Assembly (NCBI RefSeq): GCF_000420265.1
Contig: NZ_ATUP01000001.1
Location: forward strand, 1,116,001 to 1,180,000
Length of the DNA: 64,000 bases
Direction: 5' to 3'
From: Oceanicaulis alexandrii DSM 11625
Lineage (GTDB): Bacteria > Pseudomonadota > Alphaproteobacteria > Caulobacterales > Maricaulaceae
In this document: piece by piece, positions 43,131 to 54,408 of the stretch
Layout of the letters: each line of letters begins with the position of its first letter
How positions within the stretch are numbered: position 1 is the first letter of the stretch
Notes under the pieces: model-generated
The model's input: the letters and a program-made list of their open reading frames with translations, nothing else
Told to the model about the DNA's origin: nothing
The model's database searches: none
Made by a program: the position numbers and the translations under genes

Positions 43131-46073
43131 TTACTCGCCGGCATCTCCAGACATCGCTTGGGGCAGAATCGTGACCCGGTAGGCCTCTGAGGGCTTGAGC
43201 GAGTCCGCCGCCAGCGCCGCCAGCTCATCCACCGTCACGGCGCGATAATCGTCTTGCACCGAGCGGATATGGTCGAGCGTCTCGGGACGGCTCTGGGAGC
43301 GCGCCAGAGCGTTCACCCAGAACGGATTGCGTTCGAGATTCTCTTCCAGGCTTTCCAGGATCGGCTGTCGCGCGCGCTGCAGCTCATCCTCGGTGATGTC
43401 GCCCGCCGCCATGGCCAGCGAAATCTCGTCGGCGATGTCGTACATGCGATCAATCTCGGACACGTTCACGTCCAGCCCGACCCAGAAGAAGCCATAGCCT
43501 TCAGAGACCCGCGATTGCTGGCTGGAAACAATGGCGGAATAGGTCGCGCCTTCCTGCTCCCGGAACCGGTCGATCGCCTTGAGATTATAGACGGCGCGCA
43601 GCAGGTCATAGGCCCGACGCTGGCGCGGATCGATGCCGTCCGTGGTCGGGTAATACACATTCGCCATGCCCTGATAGTCCTGACCGTTGAAGGTCACGAT
43701 TTCAGGATCCTGCGTCGCTTCAGGGAAGCGGATCTGCGCATTCTCCTCATACTCCGGCCAGCTGGCGTCACGCTCATCCAGGGCGCCGAAGGTCGTCGCC
43801 ACCACCTCAATGGCGCGTTCGGTGGTCACGTCGCCGGTGATGGTGATCTCGATCGGCGCGCTGTTCAGCGCCGGCTCCAGCATGGTGCGGGCATGCTCCA
43901 TGGTGAAAGCGCTGACTTCCTCTGCGGTCGGGAAGCCCCAGCGCGGATCGCCGCTGCGCAGCATGCGGCCGACCCGGTTCACCGCCACCTGAACCGCTTG
44001 CGCGTTCTGGCCGCGGCGGATCTCCTCGGCGATGGCGCGGAACTGGTTGAGCCCGTCCTCACGCCAGCCCGGCGCCGTCATGAACGCCGCCAGGACCTGC
44101 ATCTGAAGCTCAAAATCGGTCGGTGTCGTGGCGTTGCTGAACGAGAAGGTGTCAGTCCCCACATTCAGGCCATAACCCACGGAACGCCCGGCCAGAAGCC
44201 GTTGCAGCTCGTCACGGTCATGGGCTTCCAGCCCCCCGCCGCCAAACACGGCGCCCAGAATGGTGCCTGCCGCCGGACTGGGTTGCGGGGTCAGATCGCC
44301 CGCGCCGAAATCCACACGCACGCGGATGACATTGTCTTCAAAATCAGTGGTTTTGACATTCAGGCGCACGCCATTGTCAAAGACGATCTGGTCGACGCCC
44401 AGATCCTCGACCCGCTCCGTGCTGACCACCTCGCCGGCAGGGCCGAACTCGGTATAGGCGAACTCGGCCGAGCCCGCGTCTTCCACCGGCTCCACAGGTT
44501 CAGCGGACGAGGCGAGCCAGGCTTCGCGCACGGCCGCTTCGCCGTCGGCCAGATCCTGGTTGACGGCGACCATCACCATGGGCGGCGAGGCGTCCCAGAC
44601 CGCTCGCACGGCATCTTCAACCGCTTCAACCGTGATGCGGTCTTCCTGCGCTTCGAAACGCGCCAGCGCGTCCTGGGGCGACGAGAACACCTGTCCTTCA
44701 ATCCAGCTCGACCACAGGCCATCGGCCAGATCGCCGCTTTCGCGCGTATCGGCCTGATCGACAGCGTTCCGCAGGCTGGTGCGTACATTGGCCAGCTGTT
44801 CGTCGAGCTCGGCCTGGGTGAAGCCGTGCTCCTGAGCGCGACGCAGCTCCTGTTCCAGAACCGCCACGCCTTCGCGCCAGCGCGCCGGGCTGGAGACGGC
44901 GAACAGGCCCGCCTTGTTCACAAGACCAAACTCATTGCCATAAGACAGGCTGGCCTGAACCAGAGGCGAAGCGCCGCGATTGATCTCGCGTTGCAGGCGG
45001 CGTTGCACGATGGCGCCGCCCAGACGACGCAACAAATCCTCAAACCGCTCGGCCTTGGTGTCGTAAGCAGCCGGGCCGGGCTCGACCACATCCACCGTGA
45101 TCAGGGTGAACACGTCCGGATCATAGAAAAAGCCGAAGGCGGGCTCTTGCGGGTCTTCGACCGTGCCGATGTCGGGATCGGGCGCCGCCGGTTGCGGTTG
45201 CTCCCAGGCGGCGAAACTTTCAACAGAGTCCACGTCCAGCCCGTCCAGGCTGATGGCGAAACCGTTGCGGATTTTCTCTTCCACCAGGTCCGCGTCCACA
45301 TCGCCGACCACGACCAGCATGCCGCGCTCAGGCGTGTAATAATCACGATAATACGCTTCCAGCCGTTCCGCCGGCGCGGTCTCGATCACCTCCACCGTGC
45401 CGATGGCGTCACGCTCGGTGATGATCGTGTCGGGATACAGGAAGGTGTAATACGCGTTGAAGAAGCGCCGGATCGGCGTGTTGCGGAAGCGCTCCTCGCC
45501 CAGGATAACGCCGCGTTCGCGATCAATCGCCTCGCTGTCGAAGACCATTTCCGAAGCGGTTTCACGCAACAGGAACAGACCCACATTCAACATGTCTTCG
45601 GAATTGCTGGGCAGATCCAGCTGATAGCCCACCACTTCACGGCCCGTGAAGGCGTTGGTGTCCGGACCGAACGCCAGCCCGTAACGCTCCAGAAGCGGGA
45701 CCATCTCGCCTTCAGGCACGTGAGTGGTGCCGTTGAACGCCATGTGCTCAATGAAGTGCGCCAGACCGCGCTGATCATCCTCTTCAGCCAGCGACCCCAC
45801 ATCAAACACCATGCGCAGGGCCGCCGTGCCGGTCGGGGTGTCGTTTTCCAGGATCGCGTAGCGAAGCCCGTTCTCCAGCACGCCATAGCGCACATCAGAC
45901 TGGGCCGCGATGTCGCTGGCTTCATGCGGAAAGCTCGCCGCTTCAAAAGCGGCGGCGAGCTTCGCCTGGTCTTCCCCGCCCTCGAGCGCTCCGCGATCAG
46001 AGCAAGCCCACAACACCGCAGCAGCGATTGGGATCAGACACCAGGCGAGACCGCGTGGGTGGAGCTTAACCAT
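43131..46073 (-). CDS. M16 family zinc metalloprotease, lipoprotein
   Basis: The 980-residue protein has a lipoprotein-like signal (LWAC, Cys24). The catalytic site is in the N-terminal half: His106-Phe-Ile-Glu109-His110 (HxxEH), with the distal Glu in RGVILGEERFR. Two M16 halves follow each other (about 50-500 and 560-970), as in pitrilysin-like clamshell enzymes; the second is inactive. It should act in the periplasm on unfolded peptides. A long open frame on the opposite strand is a codon-bias shadow. It stands 167 bp after the FKBP gene start. Confidence 0.93.
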   Translation of the reverse strand: MVKLHPRGLAWCLIPIAAAVLWACSDRGALEGGEDQAKLAAAFEAASFPHEASDIAAQSDVRYGVLENGLRYAILENDTPTGTAALRMVFDVGSLAEEDDQRGLAHFIEHMAFNGTTHVPEGEMVPLLERYGLAFGPDTNAFTGREVVGYQLDLPSNSEDMLNVGLFLLRETASEMVFDSEAIDRERGVILGEERFRNTPIRRFFNAYYTFLYPDTIITERDAIGTVEVIETAPAERLEAYYRDYYTPERGMLVVVGDVDADLVEEKIRNGFAISLDGLDVDSVESFAAWEQPQPAAPDPDIGTVEDPQEPAFGFFYDPDVFTLITVDVVEPGPAAYDTKAERFEDLLRRLGGAIVQRRLQREINRGASPLVQASLSYGNEFGLVNKAGLFAVSSPARWREGVAVLEQELRRAQEHGFTQAELDEQLANVRTSLRNAVDQADTRESGDLADGLWSSWIEGQVFSSPQDALARFEAQEDRITVEAVEDAVRAVWDASPPMVMVAVNQDLADGEAAVREAWLASSAEPVEPVEDAGSAEFAYTEFGPAGEVVSTERVEDLGVDQIVFDNGVRLNVKTTDFEDNVIRVRVDFGAGDLTPQPSPAAGTILGAVFGGGGLEAHDRDELQRLLAGRSVGYGLNVGTDTFSFSNATTPTDFELQMQVLAAFMTAPGWREDGLNQFRAIAEEIRRGQNAQAVQVAVNRVGRMLRSGDPRWGFPTAEEVSAFTMEHARTMLEPALNSAPIEITITGDVTTERAIEVVATTFGALDERDASWPEYEENAQIRFPEATQDPEIVTFNGQDYQGMANVYYPTTDGIDPRQRRAYDLLRAVYNLKAIDRFREQEGATYSAIVSSQQSRVSEGYGFFWVGLDVNVSEIDRMYDIADEISLAMAAGDITEDELQRARQPILESLEENLERNPFWVNALARSQSRPETLDHIRSVQDDYRAVTVDELAALAADSLKPSEAYRVTILPQAMSGDAGE

Positions 46074-46183
46074 GATCAGGAACCTCAGTTTCGGGCATGT
46101 GCCAATTAGGGCGAAAATAAGGACAGCGCGATCACAGGCAAATGAATTCCCGTTAAAAGCTGGGATTTATCCCTTGCTGCGCC

Positions 46184-48013
<1,830 letters not shown>

Positions 48014-48134
48014 AACGGTGGCTCCAGAGGCAGAGACTTCTATGGAAAGTCCTGCACAATAGCTGTTGCGCGCCTCAACGCCAGCGCTCTCGGCGCCGCA
48101 GGACCAGCGGCGCCGCGAGCGGCAAGACGCAGGG

Positions 48135-50738
48135 TCAGCCCTCCGCCTTCTTCTCCTCGATGATCAGATCCATGGACACGGTGAAACGCTCGTCTGGCGA
48201 GGGGACCGAGGCGACGCCAGCCGGCGCGGTTTCAGCCCGGACGATCTCGCCCGCGCTCGTCACAGCCTTGAGGTCTTCGGCCGTCTCGCCGATCAGCGCA
48301 GCGACCGAGCCAGCGCCCTGCCCTGAAATGGTCAGCGTGTTCGCCGCGGTCTTCATGGAGACCTGCGCTTCAGACTTCACCTTCCGCGCGGCGGCCAGGA
48401 TCTGGACGAAGGCCTCGCCTTCCGCGGCGAAAACCCCCGTCGGCGCTTGCGCGTCCGCTTTCGGCCACATGCCGCGCGCATGAACCGTTGAAGGCGCGCC
48501 CTCGCGGTCCCCGATCATGACCTCGTACAACGCGTCGGTCACATAGGGAATGAACGGCGCGAACAGGCGGATCAGGGCGTCGGTCGCATGCCACAGCGTA
48601 TGCACCGCCGAGATCTCATCGGCATTGGGCTGGCCTTCAAACCGGGTGCGACGTTTGACGATTTCCAGATAGTTGTCGCAATAGGTGCGCCAGAAGAAAT
48701 CCTCGATATCACGCTGCGCCGCGGCGTACTCGTAGTTCTCGAACGCCTTGGTCGCCTTGGCGATGGTCTGGGACAATTCGCCCAACAGCCATTGATCCAG
48801 CGGATGGCTGATCAGCCCGCTCTCGATATCGGCTTTCGGCGTCGTCGGCTTCAGCGCGCCCGCGGCGTCGGCGGCTTCCAGGCTCATCGCGGCGAGCTTT
48901 GAGGCGTTCCACAGCTTGGTGACCAGACGCTTGCCCTGTTTAAGGGTGTTGGGCGACATCGCCGTGTCCTGGCCGAGGCGCGAGGTGCCGGTCCAGTAGC
49001 GCACCGGATCGGAGCCATATTCGTCGAGCAGTTTGATCGGATCGATCACATTGCCCTTGGATTTTGACATTTTCGAGCCGTCGCTCGCCAGGCACCAGCC
49101 CGAAATGGCGATGTTGGACCAGGGAGCCTTGTTCTCGTGATGCAGCGCCTTGACGATGGTGTAGAACGCCCAGGTGCGGATGATCTCGTGCGCCTGCGGA
49201 CGCAGCGCCATCGGGAACTGACGACGGTGCGCCTCGATATCCAGCGCATAGTCTTCATTGATCGAGCGCGTGTTGAGCTGGGGGCTGACAGATGACGTCG
49301 CCCAGGTGTCCATCACATCGCGCTCACCCTCGACCTCATGGGCCGCATAGCCTTCCGGAAGGTCGGTGGTCGGGTCGACCGGCAGCTGGTCCTTGGACGG
49401 AACAAGGATCTTGCCTTCCTCGCCGGGACGCTTGGAATACCAGACCGGCAGCGGCACGCCGAAATGGCGCTGGCGCGAGATCGACCAATCCCATTTCAGT
49501 CCGTCCACCCAGGACTCAAAGCGTTGGCGCATGTATTCGGGACGCCAGGTGATCTCGCGGCCCTTCTCAAGGATCTGCTCCTTGAAATCGAGGGTGCGGA
49601 TGAACCATTGCGGAGTGACGATGATCTCAAGCGGCGCGCCGGAGCGTTCCGCGATCGGGATCACCTGATGGGTGGCTTCCTGCTTGATCACCAGATCTTT
49701 TTCGATCAGCAGCTCAAGGATCGCCTCCTTGGCTTTCGCCGCCTTCAGGCCCGCCAGCGCCGCCATGGTCGCTTTCGCGCTCTCAAGGTCCTGACACGGC
49801 CAGTCGTCCGTCCCCAGCGGCAGCGTGTCGATCATCTTGCCGGCCTGATCGATGACGAGGCGCAGGGGCAGCTTGTGGGTGCGGTACCACTGGATGTCTG
49901 TGACATCGCCAAACGTACAGCACATCACGATGCCGGTGCCCTTTTCAGGGTCCACCGTGTCCTCGGCGTAAATCTCGACCGGCACGTTATAGAGCGGGCT
50001 GATGGCGCGCTTGCCGATCAGCTCCGCCGCACGCGGATGATCAGGGTGGATCATCAGGCCGCCGCACGCGCCGATCAGTTCGGGGCGCGTGGTGGCGATG
50101 ATCGCAGGCTCCAGCCCGCCGCCCTCAATCTCGAACGGGATATAGTTGAGCTTGCCTTCGCGCTCGGTCTCCTCGACCTCGGCCTGGGCGATGGCGGTGC
50201 GGTCAGCCGGATCCCACAGGGTCGGCTCAAGGCGGCGCTCCAGCAGGCCCTTGTGGAACAGGTCCAGGAAAGACATCTGGCTGACGGTCCGGCTCTCGTC
50301 GGAAATGGTCTGGTATTCGCGGCTCCAGTCCACAGACAAAGCCAGACGCGAGAACAGATCGCGGAATTGCTGCTCGTAAGGCGGGATCACCTCTTTGCAC
50401 AGCGCCACGAAGTCTTCGCGCGACATGGTCCCGCCGCGCACTTTCTTGACCTTCTCCACCAGGCGCTCGGTCGGCAGACCATTGTCGTCCCAGCCGATGG
50501 GATAAAGCACGTTTCGGCCGCTCATCCGCATATAGCGCGCCATGATGTCGGTCTGGGTGTAGGAATAGACATGGCCCACATGCAGCGCCCCCGACACAGT
50601 CGGCGGCGGCGTGTCGATCACATAATCAGAGTCCGCCGGCGCGCTCGGATCCCAGACGAAGGCGTCGTCCTCGGCCCAGCGGGCGCGCAGGGCGGCTTCA
50701 GAGGCTTTGGCGTCGTACTTGTTGGGAAACGGTTTCAT
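48135..50738 (-). CDS. valS: Valyl-tRNA synthetase, type 2 (archaeal-like)
   Basis: The 867-residue class I synthetase has the signature His53-Val-Gly-His56, KMSKSKGN near 555, an inserted editing domain, and a helical anticodon-binding part. After the HIGH region it reads [10 protein letters not shown] (82-91) instead of the GTDHAGIATQ of typical bacterial ValRS, which places it in the type 2 group with archaeal and rickettsial enzymes. The C-terminal coiled-coil arm of common bacterial ValRS is absent. It charges tRNA-Val. ATG at 50738 is the family start; an upstream frame to 50885 is rejected. Confidence 0.94.
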   Translation of the reverse strand: MKPFPNKYDAKASEAALRARWAEDDAFVWDPSAPADSDYVIDTPPPTVSGALHVGHVYSYTQTDIMARYMRMSGRNVLYPIGWDDNGLPTERLVEKVKKVRGGTMSREDFVALCKEVIPPYEQQFRDLFSRLALSVDWSREYQTISDESRTVSQMSFLDLFHKGLLERRLEPTLWDPADRTAIAQAEVEETEREGKLNYIPFEIEGGGLEPAIIATTRPELIGACGGLMIHPDHPRAAELIGKRAISPLYNVPVEIYAEDTVDPEKGTGIVMCCTFGDVTDIQWYRTHKLPLRLVIDQAGKMIDTLPLGTDDWPCQDLESAKATMAALAGLKAAKAKEAILELLIEKDLVIKQEATHQVIPIAERSGAPLEIIVTPQWFIRTLDFKEQILEKGREITWRPEYMRQRFESWVDGLKWDWSISRQRHFGVPLPVWYSKRPGEEGKILVPSKDQLPVDPTTDLPEGYAAHEVEGERDVMDTWATSSVSPQLNTRSINEDYALDIEAHRRQFPMALRPQAHEIIRTWAFYTIVKALHHENKAPWSNIAISGWCLASDGSKMSKSKGNVIDPIKLLDEYGSDPVRYWTGTSRLGQDTAMSPNTLKQGKRLVTKLWNASKLAAMSLEAADAAGALKPTTPKADIESGLISHPLDQWLLGELSQTIAKATKAFENYEYAAAQRDIEDFFWRTYCDNYLEIVKRRTRFEGQPNADEISAVHTLWHATDALIRLFAPFIPYVTDALYEVMIGDREGAPSTVHARGMWPKADAQAPTGVFAAEGEAFVQILAAARKVKSEAQVSMKTAANTLTISGQGAGSVAALIGETAEDLKAVTSAGEIVRAETAPAGVASVPSPDERFTVSMDLIIEEKKAEG

Positions 50739-50895
50739 GTGGCGGACCGATATGTCTGATGAGAAAGCGGAAGGGAGGCTGGTCTTAGACGATTTTTTGC
50801 TGACGCAAAAGACGAGCACAGCTAGCGTGGCGCCAGAACCGATCAGGCTTGACGTGACCGCCTGTCGAATGCGCGGTCGACGCAAAGAGGCGCAG

Positions 50896-51663
50896 ATGAC
50901 TTACGACCATATTCAGACCTATCGCGACGACGCCGTGCTGACCATCCGCATGCACCGGCCTGACGCGATGAATGCGCTGATCCCGCCCATGCTTGAAGAA
51001 CTGATCGACGCCTTTCACCGCGCCGAAAGCGCCAATGGCCCGTCGGTGATCATCGTCGAGGGCGCAGGCCGGGCCTTCAGCGCCGGTGTGGATCTGAAAG
51101 TGCTGTCGGGCGCCCAGCCGAAAGCGGGCCGGGTCGGGTCAGTGTTTGACGAACCCGCCAGCCGGGTCATGCAGGCGGTGCGCGCCAGCTCCAAACCCGT
51201 CATCGCCAAAGTGCACGGCGCCTGCTTCACCGGCGCGCTGGAGTTCGCCCTGCATTGCGACTTCATCCACACCACCGACGACACCAAGTTCGGCGACACT
51301 CACGCCAAATTCGCCATTCGCCCCACTTGGGGGATGAGCCAGACCCTGGTGGATGCGGTGGGGCTGCGCCGCGCCAAGGAGATTTCCTACTCTGCGCGCA
51401 CCTTCAGCGGAAAAGACGCCGCCGCCTGGGGTTTGGCGAACGCCAGTCATGACAGCAAGGACGCGCTGGACGACGCCGTCGCCTCACTGGCCAGGGACAT
51501 TGCGGCCAACGATCCCGCGACCGTCGCCGCCTACAAGACGCTGCACGCCATCGCCGAGACCCATGACGTGCCCGCCGGAATCGCGGCGGAAGGCGCCAAG
51601 GACTTCCCCGAGATCACCGATACGCTCAATCGTATCGGCGGGTTCCTGCGGGTCGTGAAGTAG
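50896..51663 (+). CDS. Enoyl-CoA hydratase/isomerase family protein
   Basis: The 255-residue crotonase has the oxyanion-hole segments GRAFSAGVDLKVL and KVHGACFTGALEFAL. At the usual Glu144/Glu164 positions it has FGDTHAKFAIRPTWG, so the catalytic pair may be incomplete and the exact reaction uncertain. The family acts on CoA thioesters in the cytoplasm. The ATG at 50896 follows AGAGG at 5 nt. It is divergent from valS over about 158 bp and ends at a palindromic element. Confidence 0.85.
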   Translation: MTYDHIQTYRDDAVLTIRMHRPDAMNALIPPMLEELIDAFHRAESANGPSVIIVEGAGRAFSAGVDLKVLSGAQPKAGRVGSVFDEPASRVMQAVRASSKPVIAKVHGACFTGALEFALHCDFIHTTDDTKFGDTHAKFAIRPTWGMSQTLVDAVGLRRAKEISYSARTFSGKDAAAWGLANASHDSKDALDDAVASLARDIAANDPATVAAYKTLHAIAETHDVPAGIAAEGAKDFPEITDTLNRIGGFLRVVK

Positions 51664-51676
51664 AGAACATCTGAAT

Positions 51677-51765
51677 TCCCGGACGCGCAGCGATCCGGGA
51701 CCTCCCTCCGCGAAAAGCGCCTCATCCTGATGGAGGCCCCGGCTCTGCGCTGCGCTTGGCCGGGG
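51677..51765. repeat. Palindromic intergenic element after the enoyl-CoA hydratase gene
   Basis: TCCCGG-N12-CCGGGA (51677-51700) is followed by CCCCGGC-N15-GCCGGGG (51737-51765) and TTTCAAAA. The second palindrome can act as a terminator for the converging genes. The type resembles short dispersed palindromic repeats of related genomes. Confidence 0.45.
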
Positions 51766-51776
51766 TTTCAAAACTC

Positions 51777-52976
51777 CTAAGCCATCAGCGCCTGTTCGAG
51801 ATCGGCGAGGATGTCGTCTGCATCCTCCAACCCCACCGACAGGCGCACCAGCCCGTCTGAGATGCCGTGCAGCGCGCGCTCTTCCGGGCTGTAGGCGGAA
51901 TGGGTCATGGAGGCCGGGTGCTGGATCAGGGTTTCCGCATCCCCAAGGCTCACGGCGCGCAGCGCCAGCTTCATGGCGTTCATCATCGTCACGCCCGCCT
52001 CATAGCCGCCCTCAAGCTCGAACGCGATCATGCCGCCGAAATGGCGCATCTGGGCCTTGGCGAGCGCGTATTGAGGCCCGTCTTCAAGGCCCGGATATGC
52101 CACCGTGCGCACCTGGGGATGGGCGTGAAGCCAACGCGCAACGGCCAGTCCGGTCTGGCTGTGGCGCTCCATCCGCAGGGACAGGGTTTTAAGCCCGCGC
52201 AGGATCAGCATGGCGTTGAACGGCGACAGCGCCGCGCCCGTCATGTCTTTCAGGCCATAAAGCCGCACCCGCTCCATCACCTCGGCCGAACCGACCGCGA
52301 TCCCGGCCACCAGATCGCCATGACCGCCGAGATATTTGGTGGCCGAATGCACCACCACATCCGCGCCCAGTTCAATCGGCCGGGTGATCAGCGGCGTGGC
52401 GTAAGTGTTATCGACCACCGTCAGCACGTCATGGGCGCGCGCGACCGCTGACACGGCGGCGATGTCCACCAAGGTCATGGTGGGATTGGCGGGGGTTTCA
52501 AAATAGACCACGCGGGTCTTGTCGCTGAACGCTGCGATCACCGCGTCGATATCGCTCATGTCCACATGGCGCACCTTGATCCCGAACCGGGCGAGCCCGT
52601 GATTCAGGAACGAAAAGGTGCAGCCATAGAGCGCCTTGTCGGCGAGGATTTCATCACCCGGCTCCAGAAGGCTCCATAGGACGGACGTGATCGCGCCCAT
52701 GCCGGAGCCAAAGCTGACACCCGCCGCCGCACCTTCGAGATCGGCGATCCGCCGCTCCAGAAGATCCAGCGTGGGGTTGGAGATGCGGGTATAGAAATGG
52801 GCGGGCCGCTCGCCGGAAAACGCGGCGCCCGCATCTTCGACCGTTTCAAAAGCGAAGGTGGATGACAGATGCAGCGGAGGGACCAGCGCACCACCTTCTT
52901 GGGCCGGCTCATACCCCGCGTGAATGGCGCGGGTGGAAAAACCGGGTTGGCGGGTGATTGGTGCTGATCCGTCCAC
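51777..52976 (-). CDS. Methionine gamma-lyase
   Basis: The 399-residue fold-type I PLP enzyme of the Cys/Met metabolism family has HSATKYLGGHGD with the PLP Lys, YTRISNPTLDLLERR near 60 and a Cys in LYGCTFSFLNHG at the position of the methionine gamma-lyase active-site Cys. It should split methionine to methanethiol, ammonia and 2-oxobutyrate. A cystathionine gamma-synthase or lyase cannot be fully excluded. The GTG at 52976 has GGGAGG 8 nt upstream and is preferred to a GTG at 53000. An Lrp-type regulator is divergent from it. Confidence 0.87.
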   Translation of the reverse strand: MDGSAPITRQPGFSTRAIHAGYEPAQEGGALVPPLHLSSTFAFETVEDAGAAFSGERPAHFYTRISNPTLDLLERRIADLEGAAAGVSFGSGMGAITSVLWSLLEPGDEILADKALYGCTFSFLNHGLARFGIKVRHVDMSDIDAVIAAFSDKTRVVYFETPANPTMTLVDIAAVSAVARAHDVLTVVDNTYATPLITRPIELGADVVVHSATKYLGGHGDLVAGIAVGSAEVMERVRLYGLKDMTGAALSPFNAMLILRGLKTLSLRMERHSQTGLAVARWLHAHPQVRTVAYPGLEDGPQYALAKAQMRHFGGMIAFELEGGYEAGVTMMNAMKLALRAVSLGDAETLIQHPASMTHSAYSPEERALHGISDGLVRLSVGLEDADDILADLEQALMA

Positions 52977-53063
52977 GACGTCGTCCTCCCTGACTGACAC
53001 GCGGAAGACTACAGGGGACGGACGAGCAGAGGCTTGCCATTTCAGCCCCGAACTGTGTTCAAT

Positions 53064-53080
53064 TTGGCAGATTCTGCTAA
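53064..53080. promoter_or_regulatory. Candidate Lrp-family operator
   Basis: TTGGCAGATTCTGCTAA is a near-perfect palindrome (TTnGCAGAnTCTGCnAA) in the 113-bp gap between the divergent methionine gamma-lyase and Lrp genes. Its edge is 9 bp from the Lrp ATG, so binding there would also repress the regulator's own gene. Confidence 0.5.
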
Positions 53081-53089
53081 TATGTGCCC

Positions 53090-53545
53090 ATGGACAGCAC
53101 AGATCGACGCCTTCTCACCGCGCTCCAGCAAGATGGACGCATCAGCAACCAGGCCCTGGCCGACCAGATCGGCCTGTCGCCCTCACCCTGCCTGAGACGC
53201 GTGAGGGCTCTGGAAGAGCGGGGGCTGATCACCGGATATGCCGCCCTTCTTGACCGCACAAAGGCGGGCCTGCCCATCACCGCCTTCCTGCGCATCAAGC
53301 TGGCGAACCACGCCCCCGCCACGGTCAGCGGATTTGAAAAGGCGATTTTACGGCTCGATGAAGTGCTCGAATGCCACCTCACCTCCGGGGCTGAGGATTA
53401 TCTGCTGCAGGTCGTGGTCGACAGCCAGGCTGGGTATGAGCGCTTCATGCGCGAGCGGTTGCATCCGGTACCGGGCATCGCCGCCGTAGAAACGAGCTTC
53501 GCCTTCGGCACGGTCAAACGCACGACAGCCCTGCCGCTGGACTGA
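53090..53545 (+). CDS. Lrp/AsnC family transcriptional regulator
   Basis: The 151-residue protein has an N-terminal winged helix (DSTDRRLLTALQQDGRISNQALADQIGLSPSPCLRRVRALE in its first 50 residues, quoted in part) and a C-terminal RAM ligand domain from about 65 to 140. In Lrp homologues beside methionine gamma-lyase genes the ligand is often methionine or another amino acid; here this is inference. ATG at 53090 is preferred over GTG at 53084. It ends 4 nt before the converging methyltransferase gene. Confidence 0.9.
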   Translation: MDSTDRRLLTALQQDGRISNQALADQIGLSPSPCLRRVRALEERGLITGYAALLDRTKAGLPITAFLRIKLANHAPATVSGFEKAILRLDEVLECHLTSGAEDYLLQVVVDSQAGYERFMRERLHPVPGIAAVETSFAFGTVKRTTALPLD

Positions 53546-53549
53546 GCCC

Positions 53550-54167
53550 TCAGACGGGCTCCAGCACCACCAGCCGGCATTTGTGGACATGATAGTCCGC
53601 TTCATCCGCCTCGCGGATCCTGGCCTTGCCGGACGCTTCAAGCGCCTTGAGGTGGGCGGGGTATTTGTCTTCGTCCCAGACATCCTCATGCACCGTCGCG
53701 ACAATGCTGCCGCCGGGACGCGTAATGCGCACCAGCTCGTCAAAGCCTTGCGGCCCCACATGGGCGTGGGTGAATGCGCCGACGCAGATGATCGCGTCAT
53801 AGGCGTTGTCGGAATAATCGAGCTTTTCGGTCATATCCGCTTCGCGCAGGTCCTCATAGACCTCCTTGCGGCGCGCCAGAGTGAGCATGTCGGGGGACAG
53901 GTCCATGCCGTCCACATGGGCGTAGCCGCGCTTGCTCAGCTCAAGACCGGCGAGCCCCGTGCCGCAACCGGCATCCAGGATGCGGATGGCGGTGTCGGGA
54001 TGGAGCGCGCGGAGTTTGTCGCTGGCGACGGCCGGCGCCACATAGCCCATGCCCTCCACGGTATCGGTGTCATAGTTCTCCGCCCAATCCTTATAAGCAT
54101 CTCGACACTCTTCAGGATCGCCACTCAAGTTGTAAATCCGGTCAAGAATCTCATTCTCAGATTTCAC
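53550..54167 (-). CDS. Class I SAM-dependent methyltransferase
   Basis: The 205-residue protein has LSGDPEECRDAYKDWAENYDTD near the N terminus, motif I ILDAGCGTGLAG near 65, MDLSPDML, and ITRPGGSIVATVHEDVW. This matches the WBSCR27-like group, with unknown substrate. GTG at 54167 has GGAG 9 nt upstream; a GTG at 54182 is possible. The first 30 codons use several AT-rich codons (AAA TCT GAG AAT GAG ATT CTT), and the 120 bp upstream are extremely AT-rich, unlike neighbours, which hints at acquisition by transfer. Confidence 0.85.
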   Translation of the reverse strand: MKSENEILDRIYNLSGDPEECRDAYKDWAENYDTDTVEGMGYVAPAVASDKLRALHPDTAIRILDAGCGTGLAGLELSKRGYAHVDGMDLSPDMLTLARRKEVYEDLREADMTEKLDYSDNAYDAIICVGAFTHAHVGPQGFDELVRITRPGGSIVATVHEDVWDEDKYPAHLKALEASGKARIREADEADYHVHKCRLVVLEPV

Positions 54168-54180
54168 GGTTCTTTTCTCC

Positions 54181-54300
54181 ACAAGCTAGCAATCTGATTA
54201 CTTATAAACGAAATCAGAGACGGAATCCATTTCATGGACTTACTCGTTATTTTCAAATCGATTTTCAATTATCCAGTATTTTTATATGAATTTTTCTTTT
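54181..54300. other. AT-rich island with direct and inverted repeats
   Basis: By my count 34 of these 120 bases are G or C (28 percent; 20 percent in 54241-54300), in a GC-rich window. It contains a direct repeat ATTTTCAA (54249-54256 and 54261-54268) and TCCAT-TTC-ATGGA (54226-54238). On the minus strand TGGATT-N17-TATAAG could be a promoter for the methyltransferase gene. Nothing coding is evident. Confidence 0.6.
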
Positions 54301-54408
54301 CCGGTTGCACATCTGCCTCAAAACAACTTGACGGAGTTGCGCCTCAACCCCCTCGCATCCTGATCTGGGAGGGTGACAGCGCTGCGCCCCTCCGCTAACG
54401 GCTAAGTC

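Noticed and set aside
43254-46109. 951-codon open frame antisense to the M16 protease gene
   Set aside because: It lies fully opposite a clear M16 gene with an intact HxxEH motif. Its translation is low-complexity and Arg/His-rich, as expected from GC-biased codon usage of the true gene.
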